From contig MDLF01000048.1 in NCBI GenBank assembly GCA_001730095.1, positions 62,001-126,000 on the forward strand: a stretch of DNA of 64,000 nucleotides. Reading direction: 5' to 3'. The position numbers and the translations under genes are program-made. Positions within the stretch are counted from its first letter, which is position 1. Every line of letters starts with the position of its first letter. Below the pieces are notes generated by a model. That model was given only the letters and a program-made list of their open reading frames with translations, had not been told where the DNA came from and did no database searches. The DNA comes from Rhodobacteraceae bacterium (ex Bugula neritina AB1) (GTDB taxonomy: Bacteria; Pseudomonadota; Alphaproteobacteria; Rhodobacterales; Rhodobacteraceae). Of the stretch, positions 16,835-24,984 are shown in pieces.

Positions 16835-18673
16835 ATGTTTCGCTTCTTTGAAAATCTCGTTGATCCTTATTGTGCCCACCCTGAGACCGACACGCCGCCG
16901 ACCCGGCTGTGGCCGTTTCTGCGCGACTATTCCCAACCGTTTAGAACCCTGTTTGCCTTGGCTGCGCTGATGTCGGTGATTGTGGCCGCGATTGAGGTCG
17001 GGCTGATCTATTACATGGGCCGCGTCGTGGACATCATGTCCGGCACACCCGAACAGGTCTGGCAGGACTATGGCACAGAACTGATCCTGATGGCCTTGTT
17101 CATCCTGTTGCTGCGTCCGGTGATCCAGTTTCTGGATGTGGTGCTTCTGAACAACGCGATCCTGCCGAACTATGGCACGCTGATCCGCTGGCGGGCGCAT
17201 AAGCAGGTTCTGCGCCAATCGGTCGGCTGGTTTGAGAATGACTTTGCCGGCCGCATCGCCAACCGCATTATGCAAACTCCGCCAGCCGCAGGGGAGGTCG
17301 TCTTTCAGGTCTTTGACGCGATCACCTTCTCGCTGGCTTATCTGGTCGGCGCTGCAGTGCTGCTTTGGGTTGCGGATGTGCGGCTGATGCTGCCGCTGGC
17401 GATCTGGTTTGGCCTCTATGCGCTATTGGTGATGTGGACCGTCAAACGGGTTGGTCCGGCCAGTCAGGCGTCTTCGGATGCGCGCTCTACCGTGACGGGC
17501 CGTGTGGTTGATAGCTATTCCAATATCCACTCGGTCAAGATGTTCGCCCATCACGACCATGAATTGACCTATGCCCGGGAGGCAATTGAAAACACCCGCA
17601 AAACTTTTCAGGTCGAGATGCGGATTTTCACTGTTATGGATGCGGTTCTCGTCATGCTGAACGGGCTGCTGATTGTCGGTGTGGTCGGCTGGGCGGTGAT
17701 GCTGTGGATGCAGGGCAGTGCTTCAGTTGGCTTGGTGGCGGCAGCAACGGCACTGACTTTGCGGCTGAACGCGATGACCGGCTGGATCATGTGGGCACTG
17801 ACCTCCTTTTTCCGCCAACTGGGCGTTGTTGCTGAAGGCATGGAAACCATCGCCCAGCCCATCGACTTGGTGGATGTCGCCAATGCAGACCCGCTGCACT
17901 TGACCGAGGGCGAAATCGAGCTGCGCGGCCTTTCGCACCACTACGGGCGTGAGGCCGGCGGTTTGGACAAGATCAGCATGACCATCCAGCCGGGCGAGAA
18001 GATCGGTCTGATCGGGCGGTCGGGTGCTGGCAAGTCGACCTTGGTCAAGCTGCTCTTGCGGTTCTATGACGCCGAAAGCGGTCAGATCCTGATCGACGGC
18101 CAGGACATCCAAGCCGTGACACAGGACAGTTTGCGCAGCCGGATCGGCATGGTCCAGCAGGACAGTGCGCTGATGCACCGTTCGGTGCGGGATAACCTGC
18201 TGTATGGCCGTCCGGATGCCTCTGAGGATCAGATGATCGCCGCCGCCAAACAGGCACAGGCACATGATTTCATCTTGGACCTGGAGGACCCGCAGGGGCG
18301 CAAAGGCTATGATGCCCATGTGGGCGAGCGCGGGGTGAAACTGTCTGGCGGTCAGCGCCAACGGGTGACGCTGGCGCGGGTGATCCTGAAGGATGCACCG
18401 ATCCTGGTGCTGGACGAGGCGACCTCGGCGCTGGATTCTGAGGTGGAAGCCGTCATTCAGGAGACACTGTACGGCATGATGCAGGGCAAAACGGTGATCG
18501 CTATTGCACATAGGCTGTCCACCATCGCGCAGATGGACCGTATCCTGGTGATGGATCAGGGCCGTATAGTTGAAGAAGGCACGCATGAGGCGCTATTGCA
18601 GGCGCAGGGGCTTTATGCACAGCTTTGGGCGCGCCAGTCCGGCGGCTTCCTGAACATCGAGGCAGCAGAATGA
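16835..18673 (+). CDS. ABC transporter half-molecule (fused membrane and ATPase domains), first of pair
   Basis: 612 residues: a six-helix exporter membrane domain (about 35-340), then an ATPase domain with Walker A GRSGAGKST, signature LSGGQRQRV, Walker B ILVLDEATSALDSE and the switch His in AIAHRLST. Catalytic residues are intact. It is of the MsbA/LmrA/MdlAB exporter class; together with the next gene (ATGA overlap) it probably forms a heterodimer. Substrate is unknown: lipid, peptide or drug. Translation starts at ATG 16835 after GGAG. The two proteins are clearly paralogous across both domains. Confidence 0.92.
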   Translation: MFRFFENLVDPYCAHPETDTPPTRLWPFLRDYSQPFRTLFALAALMSVIVAAIEVGLIYYMGRVVDIMSGTPEQVWQDYGTELILMALFILLLRPVIQFLDVVLLNNAILPNYGTLIRWRAHKQVLRQSVGWFENDFAGRIANRIMQTPPAAGEVVFQVFDAITFSLAYLVGAAVLLWVADVRLMLPLAIWFGLYALLVMWTVKRVGPASQASSDARSTVTGRVVDSYSNIHSVKMFAHHDHELTYAREAIENTRKTFQVEMRIFTVMDAVLVMLNGLLIVGVVGWAVMLWMQGSASVGLVAAATALTLRLNAMTGWIMWALTSFFRQLGVVAEGMETIAQPIDLVDVANADPLHLTEGEIELRGLSHHYGREAGGLDKISMTIQPGEKIGLIGRSGAGKSTLVKLLLRFYDAESGQILIDGQDIQAVTQDSLRSRIGMVQQDSALMHRSVRDNLLYGRPDASEDQMIAAAKQAQAHDFILDLEDPQGRKGYDAHVGERGVKLSGGQRQRVTLARVILKDAPILVLDEATSALDSEVEAVIQETLYGMMQGKTVIAIAHRLSTIAQMDRILVMDQGRIVEEGTHEALLQAQGLYAQLWARQSGGFLNIEAAE

Positions 18674-20517
18674 ACATAGGCAACCTGATCGACGCCTTCC
18701 GCCCGGCTGAGGGGCCGCCACCGCAGCGGTTGGGGGCTTTCCTGCGCTGGTGCCTGTCCGGCGCCTGGCCGATGCTGTTCATGGCGGCTGCGTTTTCGGC
18801 GCTGGCCGGCGGGATGGAGGCAGGCACTGCCTTTATCCTCGGTATGGTGATCGACACTGCCATTTCCAGCGGGCCAGAGCAGTTCTTTTCCGTGGGCAAT
18901 TTTACAGTAATCGCGCTGGCGCTGGGTTTTTTCCTGTTTGTGCGCCCGGTGTTGTTTGGCTTGTCTGCGGCCTCAAACGCGATTGTGGTGCAGCCCAATG
19001 TGAGCCCGCTGGTGCTGTCGCGCCTGAACCGCTGGACGCTGGGTCAGTCGGTGCGGTTCTTTGATGACGATTTTGCCGGCCGGATTGCCCAGAAACAGAT
19101 GCAGACAGCCGCGGCTGTGACCTCTGTCACGACTGAGATGATCAATGTGGTTGCCTTTGCGTTGGCGTCGCTCGTGGGATCCTTGGCTTTGTTAGGCTCT
19201 ATCGATTGGCGCATCACCGGAGTGTTTCTGGCCTGGCTGATCGGCTATTTCGCCTTGATCCGCTGGTTTCTGCCACGGGTGCGCGAACGTTCAGGAGACA
19301 GGGCAGGCGCCAGAGCGATGGTAACGGGGCAGGTGGTGGATTCGATCACCAACATCAAAACGGTGAAACTGTTTGCTCATGCCGACCACGAAGAGCGCAC
19401 CGCACAGGACGCAATGGTCACGTTCCGCGAGAAGTCGCTGCATTTTGGCTATCTTTCCGCCAGCTTCCGGTTCTCCCTGATGTGCCTGGCGGGCATTCTA
19501 CCTGTGTTGCTGATCGGGGCGACTTTGTTTCTGTGGAAATCCGGAACAGCGACCGAAGGGGATATTGTGGCTGCAGGCGCCGTCTCCATCCGCATTGCTC
19601 AAATGACCGGCTGGGTGAGTTTCACGATGATGGCGATCTACTCCAATGTTGGAGAAATCGAAAACGGCATGAAGACGCTTTCGGTGCAGGACCGGGTAGA
19701 GGATGCGCCGGGCGCTGCGGATTTGCAGGTCAGCGCGGGCGGGATAGTCTTTGACCAGGTGGAATTCGCCTATGGTCGCGATGTGGGCGGGGTGCGGGAC
19801 ATCAGCCTGACCATTCAACCGGGAGAGAAACTGGGGATTGTCGGGGCCTCCGGGGCAGGCAAGTCGACACTCGTTTCATTGCTGCTGCGGCTCTATGAAG
19901 GGGAAAAAGGCCAGATCAGGATTGATGGCCAGGAAATATCCGGCGTCACACAGAACTCGCTGCGCAGCCAGATTGGCATGGTCACCCAGGAAACGGCCAT
20001 GTTCAACCGTTCGGCGCGGGAGAACATTCTCTATGGGCGGCCGGACGCTTCGGAAGATGAATTGGTCGCCGCGGCGGAAAAGGCCGAGGCGCATGAGTTC
20101 ATCACGGATCTGGAAGACGGGCAGGGCCGCCAGGGCTACGATGCCTATCTGGGGGAGCGCGGTGTAAAGCTTTCGGGCGGGCAGCGACAGAGGATCGCGC
20201 TGGCGCGGGCTATTCTCAAGGATGCGCCGATCCTGGTGCTGGATGAGGCGACCTCAGCGCTGGATTCTGAAGTTGAGGCCGCGATCCAGGTGGCTTTGCA
20301 CCGGGTGATGGACGGTAAAACGGTGCTGGCGATTGCACACCGTCTGTCCACGCTCAGCGAAATGGACCGGATCATCGTGATGGATAAGGGCAGGATTGCC
20401 GAAATCGGCAACCACGAAGAATTGCTGGCCAAAGACGGGCTCTATGCCAAGTTCTGGACCCGGCAGTCAGGCGGCTTTATCTGTACAGATGAGGACACGG
20501 TGGAAGCTGCTGAATAA
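18670..20517 (+). CDS. ABC transporter half-molecule, second of pair
   Basis: 615 residues with the same plan as the preceding gene: exporter membrane domain, then Walker A GASGAGKST, signature LSGGQRQRI and Walker B ILVLDEATSALDSE. Both ATP sites appear complete, unlike the asymmetric heterodimers with one degenerate site. ATG 18670 overlaps the upstream TGA as ATGA, so the two subunits are translationally coupled and likely made in equal amounts. The longer reading from 18625 is rejected. The high identity in the ATPase half suggests an old tandem duplication. Confidence 0.92.
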   Translation: MNIGNLIDAFRPAEGPPPQRLGAFLRWCLSGAWPMLFMAAAFSALAGGMEAGTAFILGMVIDTAISSGPEQFFSVGNFTVIALALGFFLFVRPVLFGLSAASNAIVVQPNVSPLVLSRLNRWTLGQSVRFFDDDFAGRIAQKQMQTAAAVTSVTTEMINVVAFALASLVGSLALLGSIDWRITGVFLAWLIGYFALIRWFLPRVRERSGDRAGARAMVTGQVVDSITNIKTVKLFAHADHEERTAQDAMVTFREKSLHFGYLSASFRFSLMCLAGILPVLLIGATLFLWKSGTATEGDIVAAGAVSIRIAQMTGWVSFTMMAIYSNVGEIENGMKTLSVQDRVEDAPGAADLQVSAGGIVFDQVEFAYGRDVGGVRDISLTIQPGEKLGIVGASGAGKSTLVSLLLRLYEGEKGQIRIDGQEISGVTQNSLRSQIGMVTQETAMFNRSARENILYGRPDASEDELVAAAEKAEAHEFITDLEDGQGRQGYDAYLGERGVKLSGGQRQRIALARAILKDAPILVLDEATSALDSEVEAAIQVALHRVMDGKTVLAIAHRLSTLSEMDRIIVMDKGRIAEIGNHEELLAKDGLYAKFWTRQSGGFICTDEDTVEAAE

Positions 20518-20571
20518 AGTTCCCAGCGTATTTTGCTTTTGCTGATGCCTGGCCCGCGCTATGGAGCGGCC

Positions 20572-21819
20572 ATGACTGACGCAGCCAGAACCACAGTAAC
20601 GATCAGTCGGCTTGGCCATCAGGGTGATGGCGTGGCTGACGGTCCCTTGTTTGCACCGCGCACGCTGCCGGGCGAAACCGTCACCGGAACCGTGGAGGGC
20701 AGCCGCCTGACTGGCATCCGGATCGAGACGCCCTCGGAACACCGGGTGCAGCCGCCCTGTCGCCACTACAAATCCTGCGGCGGCTGCCAGTTGCAGCACG
20801 CCAGCGATGCCTTTGTGGCGGATTGGAAAACGGATGTGGTGCGCAATGCGTTGACGGCGCAAGGGCTGGAAACAGAATTCCGGCCGATCCTCACCTCGCC
20901 ACCGCTTTCCCGTCGCCGTGCCACCCTGTCGGTGCGGCGCACCAAGAAAGGGGCGATGGCAGGTTTCCATGGTCAGGCATCGGATGTGATTACCGAAATT
21001 CCCGATTGCCAATTGCTGGCGCCTGCATTGATGGCGGCGATACCGGTGGCCGAAGCGCTGGCGCTGGCTGGCGCCAGCCGCAAGGCGCCGCTGGCAGTAA
21101 CCGTTACCACCTCTGAGGCCGGACTGGACATGCTGGTCAAGAACGGCAAACCATTGGATGGGCCTTTGCGCATTGAGCTGGCGCAACTGGCCGAAAAGCA
21201 CAGGATTGCCCGCCTGACCTGGGACGACGAGCCGGTCGCGATGGAACAGCCACCGGTGCAGCCTTTTGGCACTGCCCGTGTTTGCCCGCCGGCAGGCGCC
21301 TTTCTGCAGGCCACCCGCGAGGGTGAACATGCGCTGCTGGCCAGTGTGCTGGAAATCACCAAAGGCACCAAGCGGATCGTCGATCTGTTTGCCGGCTGCG
21401 GAACCTTCTCGCTGCCCTTGGCGCAGCATGCCGAAGTGCATGCTGTGGAAGGCGAGAGAGAGATGCTGGAGGCACTGGATACCGGATGGCGCAAGGCCCA
21501 AGGTCTGAAGAAAGTCACCATTGAAGCCCGCGATTTGTTTCGCAATCCACTGCTGCCAGTAGATCTAAACCCCTTTGGCGCAGCCTTTGATGCTGCAGTC
21601 ATTGACCCACCACGTGCCGGCGCTGAGGCACAGACTGAACAGCTGGCTCAGGCGCGCACGCCGGTGATCGCCTATGTTTCCTGTAATCCGGTCAGCTTTG
21701 CCCGAGACGCAAAGACCTTGGTCTCTGCGGGTTACAGCCTTGATTGGGTTCAGGTTGTTGACCAGTTCCGCTGGTCGGCCCATACCGAACTCGTCGCAAG
21801 ATTTTCCCTGACTGACTGA
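20572..21819 (+). CDS. 23S rRNA (uracil-5-)-methyltransferase, RlmD/RumA-like
   Basis: 415 residues. A short TRAM-like N-terminal domain (about 1-60) is followed by the Fe-S cluster cysteines in CRHYKSCGGCQLQH, and the class I SAM fold with DLFAGCGTFSLPL, DPPRAGAEAQ and the catalytic YVSCNP. These are the hallmarks of m5U RNA methyltransferases of the RumA/TrmA family. The exact target (U1939 or U747 of 23S rRNA, or tRNA U54) cannot be decided from sequence. ATG 20572 follows GGAG; upstream codons from 20533 lack a ribosome site. Confidence 0.9.
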   Translation: MTDAARTTVTISRLGHQGDGVADGPLFAPRTLPGETVTGTVEGSRLTGIRIETPSEHRVQPPCRHYKSCGGCQLQHASDAFVADWKTDVVRNALTAQGLETEFRPILTSPPLSRRRATLSVRRTKKGAMAGFHGQASDVITEIPDCQLLAPALMAAIPVAEALALAGASRKAPLAVTVTTSEAGLDMLVKNGKPLDGPLRIELAQLAEKHRIARLTWDDEPVAMEQPPVQPFGTARVCPPAGAFLQATREGEHALLASVLEITKGTKRIVDLFAGCGTFSLPLAQHAEVHAVEGEREMLEALDTGWRKAQGLKKVTIEARDLFRNPLLPVDLNPFGAAFDAAVIDPPRAGAEAQTEQLAQARTPVIAYVSCNPVSFARDAKTLVSAGYSLDWVQVVDQFRWSAHTELVARFSLTD

Positions 21820-21821
21820 GA

Positions 21822-22631
21822 ATGACGGATATTCAAGTGATGACACCGACCCGCCGCCTGGAAGCCATTCTGGACAGCAGCCGCTTTGGCCGCTTCATCA
21901 CAGCCGTAATCATGATCAATGCTGTCACGCTGGGGCTTGAGACCGCTCCGTCGGTTATGGCGAAGGCTGGCGGGCTGATCCATCTGATCGACAAGATCTG
22001 CTTGTCCATCTTTGTAGTCGAAATCCTTGCCAAGCTTTTGGTGCGGCGGCTTCGGTTCTTCCTGAGCGGCTGGAATGTGTTTGATTTTGTGATTGTCGGC
22101 ATTGCATTGGCACCGGGGACACAGGGTCTGTCCGTCTTGCGGGCGCTGCGTATCTTGCGGGTGCTGCGGGTGATCTCGGTTGCACCAAGACTGCGCCGGG
22201 TCGTCGAAGGCTTCATCACTGCGCTGCCGGGCATGGGGTCAGTTTTTCTGCTGATGGCGATTATTTTTTATATCGGGTCGGTCATTGCGACCAAACTGTT
22301 TGGCCAGGACTTCCCGGAATGGTTCGGCAATCTGGGGCTCAGTGCCTATTCGCTCTTTCAGATCATGACGCTTGAAAGCTGGTCCATGGGAATTGTTCGC
22401 CCAGTCATGGAGGTGCATCCATACGCCTGGGCATTCTTTGTACCGTTCATCATGGTCACAACCTTTGCCGTGGTGAACCTGCTGGTCGGTCTTATCGTGA
22501 ATTCGATGCAGGATGCTCATGGCGAGGAAGAGGTAGAGCGCACAGACGCTTACCGGGATGAGGTGTTGAGCAGGCTGGAAGCGATTGAGCAAAAACTAAC
22601 CGGAGATGCGGCCCCGGACAGGAAATTGTGA
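21822..22631 (+). CDS. Voltage-gated sodium channel of the NaChBac family (NavSp1-like)
   Basis: 269 residues, one six-helix repeat. S4 has arginines at every third position in LRALRILRVLRVISVAPRLRR (about residues 104-124); the pore has the selectivity filter TLESWSM (residues 183-189), and the C-terminus (about 235-269) is a short acidic coiled coil. Four subunits make a channel selective for Na+ through the Glu185 ring. The filter matches that of NavSp1 from Silicibacter pomeroyi, whose pore has been studied structurally. In bacteria such channels are linked to motility and pH responses. Its ATG lies 3 bp after the methyltransferase stop. Confidence 0.93.
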   Translation: MTDIQVMTPTRRLEAILDSSRFGRFITAVIMINAVTLGLETAPSVMAKAGGLIHLIDKICLSIFVVEILAKLLVRRLRFFLSGWNVFDFVIVGIALAPGTQGLSVLRALRILRVLRVISVAPRLRRVVEGFITALPGMGSVFLLMAIIFYIGSVIATKLFGQDFPEWFGNLGLSAYSLFQIMTLESWSMGIVRPVMEVHPYAWAFFVPFIMVTTFAVVNLLVGLIVNSMQDAHGEEEVERTDAYRDEVLSRLEAIEQKLTGDAAPDRKL

Positions 22632-22658
22632 ATTTCCTTAACAGCAGTTTCGCGCTAA

Positions 22659-22691
22659 AGCCTGTGTAGAGGCAGAAAAAGAATACAGGCT
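22659..22691 (+). promoter_or_regulatory. Inverted repeat AGCCTGT / ACAGGCT before the L,D-transpeptidase gene
   Basis: Seven perfectly complementary bases flank an 19-nt loop; the right arm ends 5 bp before ATG 22697 and covers the AGG of the probable ribosome site. It could be an SD-masking hairpin or an operator. Weak evidence. Confidence 0.3.
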
Positions 22692-22696
22692 GGAAC

Positions 22697-23224
22697 ATGA
22701 ACAGAAGGGCATTTGGCATCAGTGCGGCCGCTAGCCTGGCGCTGGCGGGCTGCAGTGCGACGTCCGGATCGGTAAACAGATTCAAGAGTTATGACGGCCC
22801 ACAAGTCACTTCGGTTGTGATCAACAAAGGTGCGCGCAAGATGTACCTGATGCACAACGACGACGTCCTTCGGGAGTATGAGGTCGATCTGGGATTTGCG
22901 CCACTGGGGCCCAAGCGCTTTGAAGGCGATGGCAAGACACCGGAAGGCACCTATACTATCGACCGGCGAAACCCGAACAGCCGCTATCATCTGTCGGTTG
23001 GGATTTCTTATCCGAACAATCAGGATCGCGCCCGCGCGCGCGCCAACGGCAAGCGGCCGGGTGGAGAAATCTTTATTCATGGGCAGCCGAACAACCCCAA
23101 AGACCGCAAACGCGCGGCCCGGGTTGACGACTGGACAGCAGGCTGCATCGCCGTGACGAATAGCGAGATTGAGGAAATTTACGCGATGGTGAACGATGGC
23201 ACCACAATCGCGTTGCGGCCCTGA
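22697..23224 (+). CDS. L,D-transpeptidase (YkuD) lipoprotein
   Basis: 175 residues. The lipobox LALAGC (Cys18) marks it as a lipoprotein. The YkuD domain has IFIHGQPN and the catalytic Cys in DDWTAGCIAVTN. The enzyme cross-links meso-diaminopimelate residues of peptidoglycan, or anchors proteins, in the periplasm. A second YkuD gene lies at 23977, and a CAP-domain lipoprotein between them on the other strand, forming a small envelope cluster. Confidence 0.92.
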   Translation: MNRRAFGISAAASLALAGCSATSGSVNRFKSYDGPQVTSVVINKGARKMYLMHNDDVLREYEVDLGFAPLGPKRFEGDGKTPEGTYTIDRRNPNSRYHLSVGISYPNNQDRARARANGKRPGGEIFIHGQPNNPKDRKRAARVDDWTAGCIAVTNSEIEEIYAMVNDGTTIALRP

Positions 23225-23323
23225 TCGGAACTGATGGGCGGGAACTGAAGGTCTGGCGCGGATGCGCTGGACCTGACTGCTGGTGATTTCACGCAGCGCC
23301 CTGCTTTTGCACGGCGCTGCAGT

Positions 23324-23806
23324 TTAATCTGCCATCACCAGTGTCCACCAGATTTTTCCATTCGATTCCTGGAACCAGGAAAAGCCCATGTTCACAGCCT
23401 TGGGATCAAGGATCACTGCACGCGTGGCCGGTCTCTCTAGCCAGGCAGTCAGGGTTTGCTGTTCGTTTTCGTAGGTTTCGGAAATGTTTTCGCCTAGCAG
23501 AGTGCCCGTGTATCCGGCGCGGGCAACCCTATCCAGCGGAGACGATCCGTCTGACCCGAAGTGCCAAGGCCGATTCTGTACAGACATATCGCGCGAATGA
23601 GTGGCCGCAGCGGCGGTAAGTTCAGCATTCAGCTGGACGTTTTGGACGCCCGAGGCCTGACGCAGCGCATTGACAGAGTCGAGCATCCGAAGCTGCACCT
23701 TGTCAGCATTCCTGATGCGGTAAGTGCTGCCAGACTCCAAAGTCGGCGTACAAGCTGCCACGACCGTAAGAAATGCAGCTGCCATCAGCAAAAACACGCG
23801 ATTCAT
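23324..23806 (-). CDS. CAP-domain (SCP/PR-1-like) lipoprotein
   Basis: 160 residues. A signal peptide with lipobox VVAAC (about residue 19) is followed by a CAP domain: LDSVNALRQASGVQNVQLN, the THSRDM segment, HFGSDGSSPLDRVARAGY and GENISETYE. The His and Glu of the CAP cavity are present. Bacterial CAP proteins bind lipids, metals or act on peptidoglycan-related targets; the function here is unknown. ATG 23806 follows GAGAGAG and gives the normal signal peptide; the ATG 33 bp further upstream is less likely. Confidence 0.88.
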   Translation of the reverse strand: MNRVFLLMAAAFLTVVAACTPTLESGSTYRIRNADKVQLRMLDSVNALRQASGVQNVQLNAELTAAAATHSRDMSVQNRPWHFGSDGSSPLDRVARAGYTGTLLGENISETYENEQQTLTAWLERPATRAVILDPKAVNMGFSWFQESNGKIWWTLVMAD

Positions 23807-23976
23807 AATGCTCTCTCGCTCCATCAGTTGCTGTTGCATTTATCCTTCCTGTGGCAGCTGTGCAAACAGGCCGGCAGAATTATGCAGACTTGACTACCGG
23901 ATTGATTTGCGACTGCGGCTTTCCAGCCATAAAATGCATCAGACCTTTACCTTGAATGCGCAAGTTGGAATATGTG

Positions 23977-24585
23977 ATGCCCCGAAACTCTTTTGAAGTC
24001 TTCAGCCGGAGGCAGTTCCTTGCTGGTGGTGCTGCGTTGATAGGTTCCTCTGCGCTGGCGCAAAGTGACGATGAACAGGCGTTCGATCCTTTGCGGCCGC
24101 CGCCCGAACCTGAACCGCCGGTTCAACGAAATATATCGGCGTTCCGTGCCAAGTCTTGGCGGCCCTATTTTGACAATCTTCGCAATGGGGCAATCCTGGT
24201 CGATATCGACAGCCGGGCGCTGCATTACTGGTCAGCAAACGAAGGCACCTACAAGCTGTTCCCGTCATCTGTGCCGCTGTCGGACGACCTGACACGCCGC
24301 GGTCGCACGCAGGTCGTGCGAAAGGTGGAAGGGCCAAGCTGGGCACCGACACCCAACATGCGAAAGCGGAACCCTGAATGGCCGGCCTATATTCCGCCGG
24401 GTCCGGACAACCCGCTTGGCACCCATGCGCTGTACCTGGGCTGGAAGTACTACCGAATCCATGGAACCCACGACACGCGCAAGATCGGCCGGAAATCATC
24501 GAACGGATGTATTGGCCTCTACAATGAGCATATCGCGGAACTGTTCAGCCTGGCAAAAGTAGGCACACAGGTGTTGCTAATTTGA
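23977..24585 (+). CDS. Exported L,D-transpeptidase (YkuD family)
   Basis: 202 residues. The N-terminus SRRQFLAGGAALIGSSALAQ looks like a Tat signal (twin arginine then a hydrophobic stretch). The YkuD domain has YRIHGTHDTRKIGRKSSNGCIGL with catalytic Cys and the His before it. It acts in the periplasm on peptidoglycan cross-links or lipoprotein anchoring. An alternative start at 23956 adds 7 residues; TTGGA precedes ATG 23977 at usable spacing, so I prefer it. The closely placed first YkuD at 22697 is a lipoprotein, so the pair differ in export route. Confidence 0.88.
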   Translation: MPRNSFEVFSRRQFLAGGAALIGSSALAQSDDEQAFDPLRPPPEPEPPVQRNISAFRAKSWRPYFDNLRNGAILVDIDSRALHYWSANEGTYKLFPSSVPLSDDLTRRGRTQVVRKVEGPSWAPTPNMRKRNPEWPAYIPPGPDNPLGTHALYLGWKYYRIHGTHDTRKIGRKSSNGCIGLYNEHIAELFSLAKVGTQVLLI

Positions 24586-24679
24586 CGACACGCAACAGGG
24601 CGCTAGGCTGTTAACTATAACAAGCAATTGCAATCCCGCGTTTTTGCTGGTTAGAAAAAAATACGAGGTAAGTCTTGGG

Positions 24680-24707
24680 TGCGCGGTTCAGATGTTTGAT
24701 CCGCGCA
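24680..24707 (+). promoter_or_regulatory. Leader hairpin before the 60-residue exported peptide gene
   Basis: TGCGCGG (24680-24686) and CCGCGCA (24701-24707) form a 7-bp stem with a 14-nt loop, ending 7 bp before the GGAGG ribosome site (24714-24718). It may protect the 5' end of this short mRNA. Confidence 0.4.
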
Positions 24708-24723
24708 AATTCTGGAGGTTAAA

Positions 24724-24906
24724 ATGAAAAAACTCGTTATCGCCGCTGCGCTGACCGCTGCTGCTTCGACTGCCACTGCTGGCAACCTGTCCGAGCCGCA
24801 CGTTGAACCGCCGGTCATCGTGGAAGAAGCTCAGGGTTCTTCCAGCGGCATTCTGCTGCCGCTGCTGCTGCTGGTTCTGGTCGGCGCGGCTGTTGCATCG
24901 AACTAA
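24724..24906 (+). CDS. Small secreted/membrane peptide (60 aa), unknown function
   Basis: 60 residues. A clean Sec signal peptide (MKKLVIAAALTAAASTATAG, cleavage near 19-20) precedes a short acidic proline-rich stretch (SEPHVEPPVIVEE), a glycine-serine turn, and a hydrophobic helix (ILLPLLLLVLVGAAVASN). The strong TGGAGG ribosome site, hairpin leader and perfect terminator indicate an independently transcribed, well-expressed gene. The mature peptide would be about 40 residues, mostly membrane-seated. I recognise no named family. Confidence 0.82.
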   Translation: MKKLVIAAALTAAASTATAGNLSEPHVEPPVIVEEAQGSSSGILLPLLLLVLVGAAVASN

Positions 24907-24925
24907 TTTCGATACACGGTTACAG

Positions 24926-24955
24926 AAAAGGCGGTGGGAAACCACCGCCTTTTTT
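24926..24955 (+). terminator. Rho-independent terminator after the 60-residue gene
   Basis: GGCGGTGG / CCACCGCC 8-bp stem (24930-24937 / 24942-24949) with GAAA tetraloop and a TTTTTT tract. A textbook terminator. The A tract on the left makes it usable on the minus strand for the fusion gene that ends at 24985. Confidence 0.92.
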
Positions 24956-24984
24956 GTTGCCCGAAGATGAACCGATGGCGCTCG

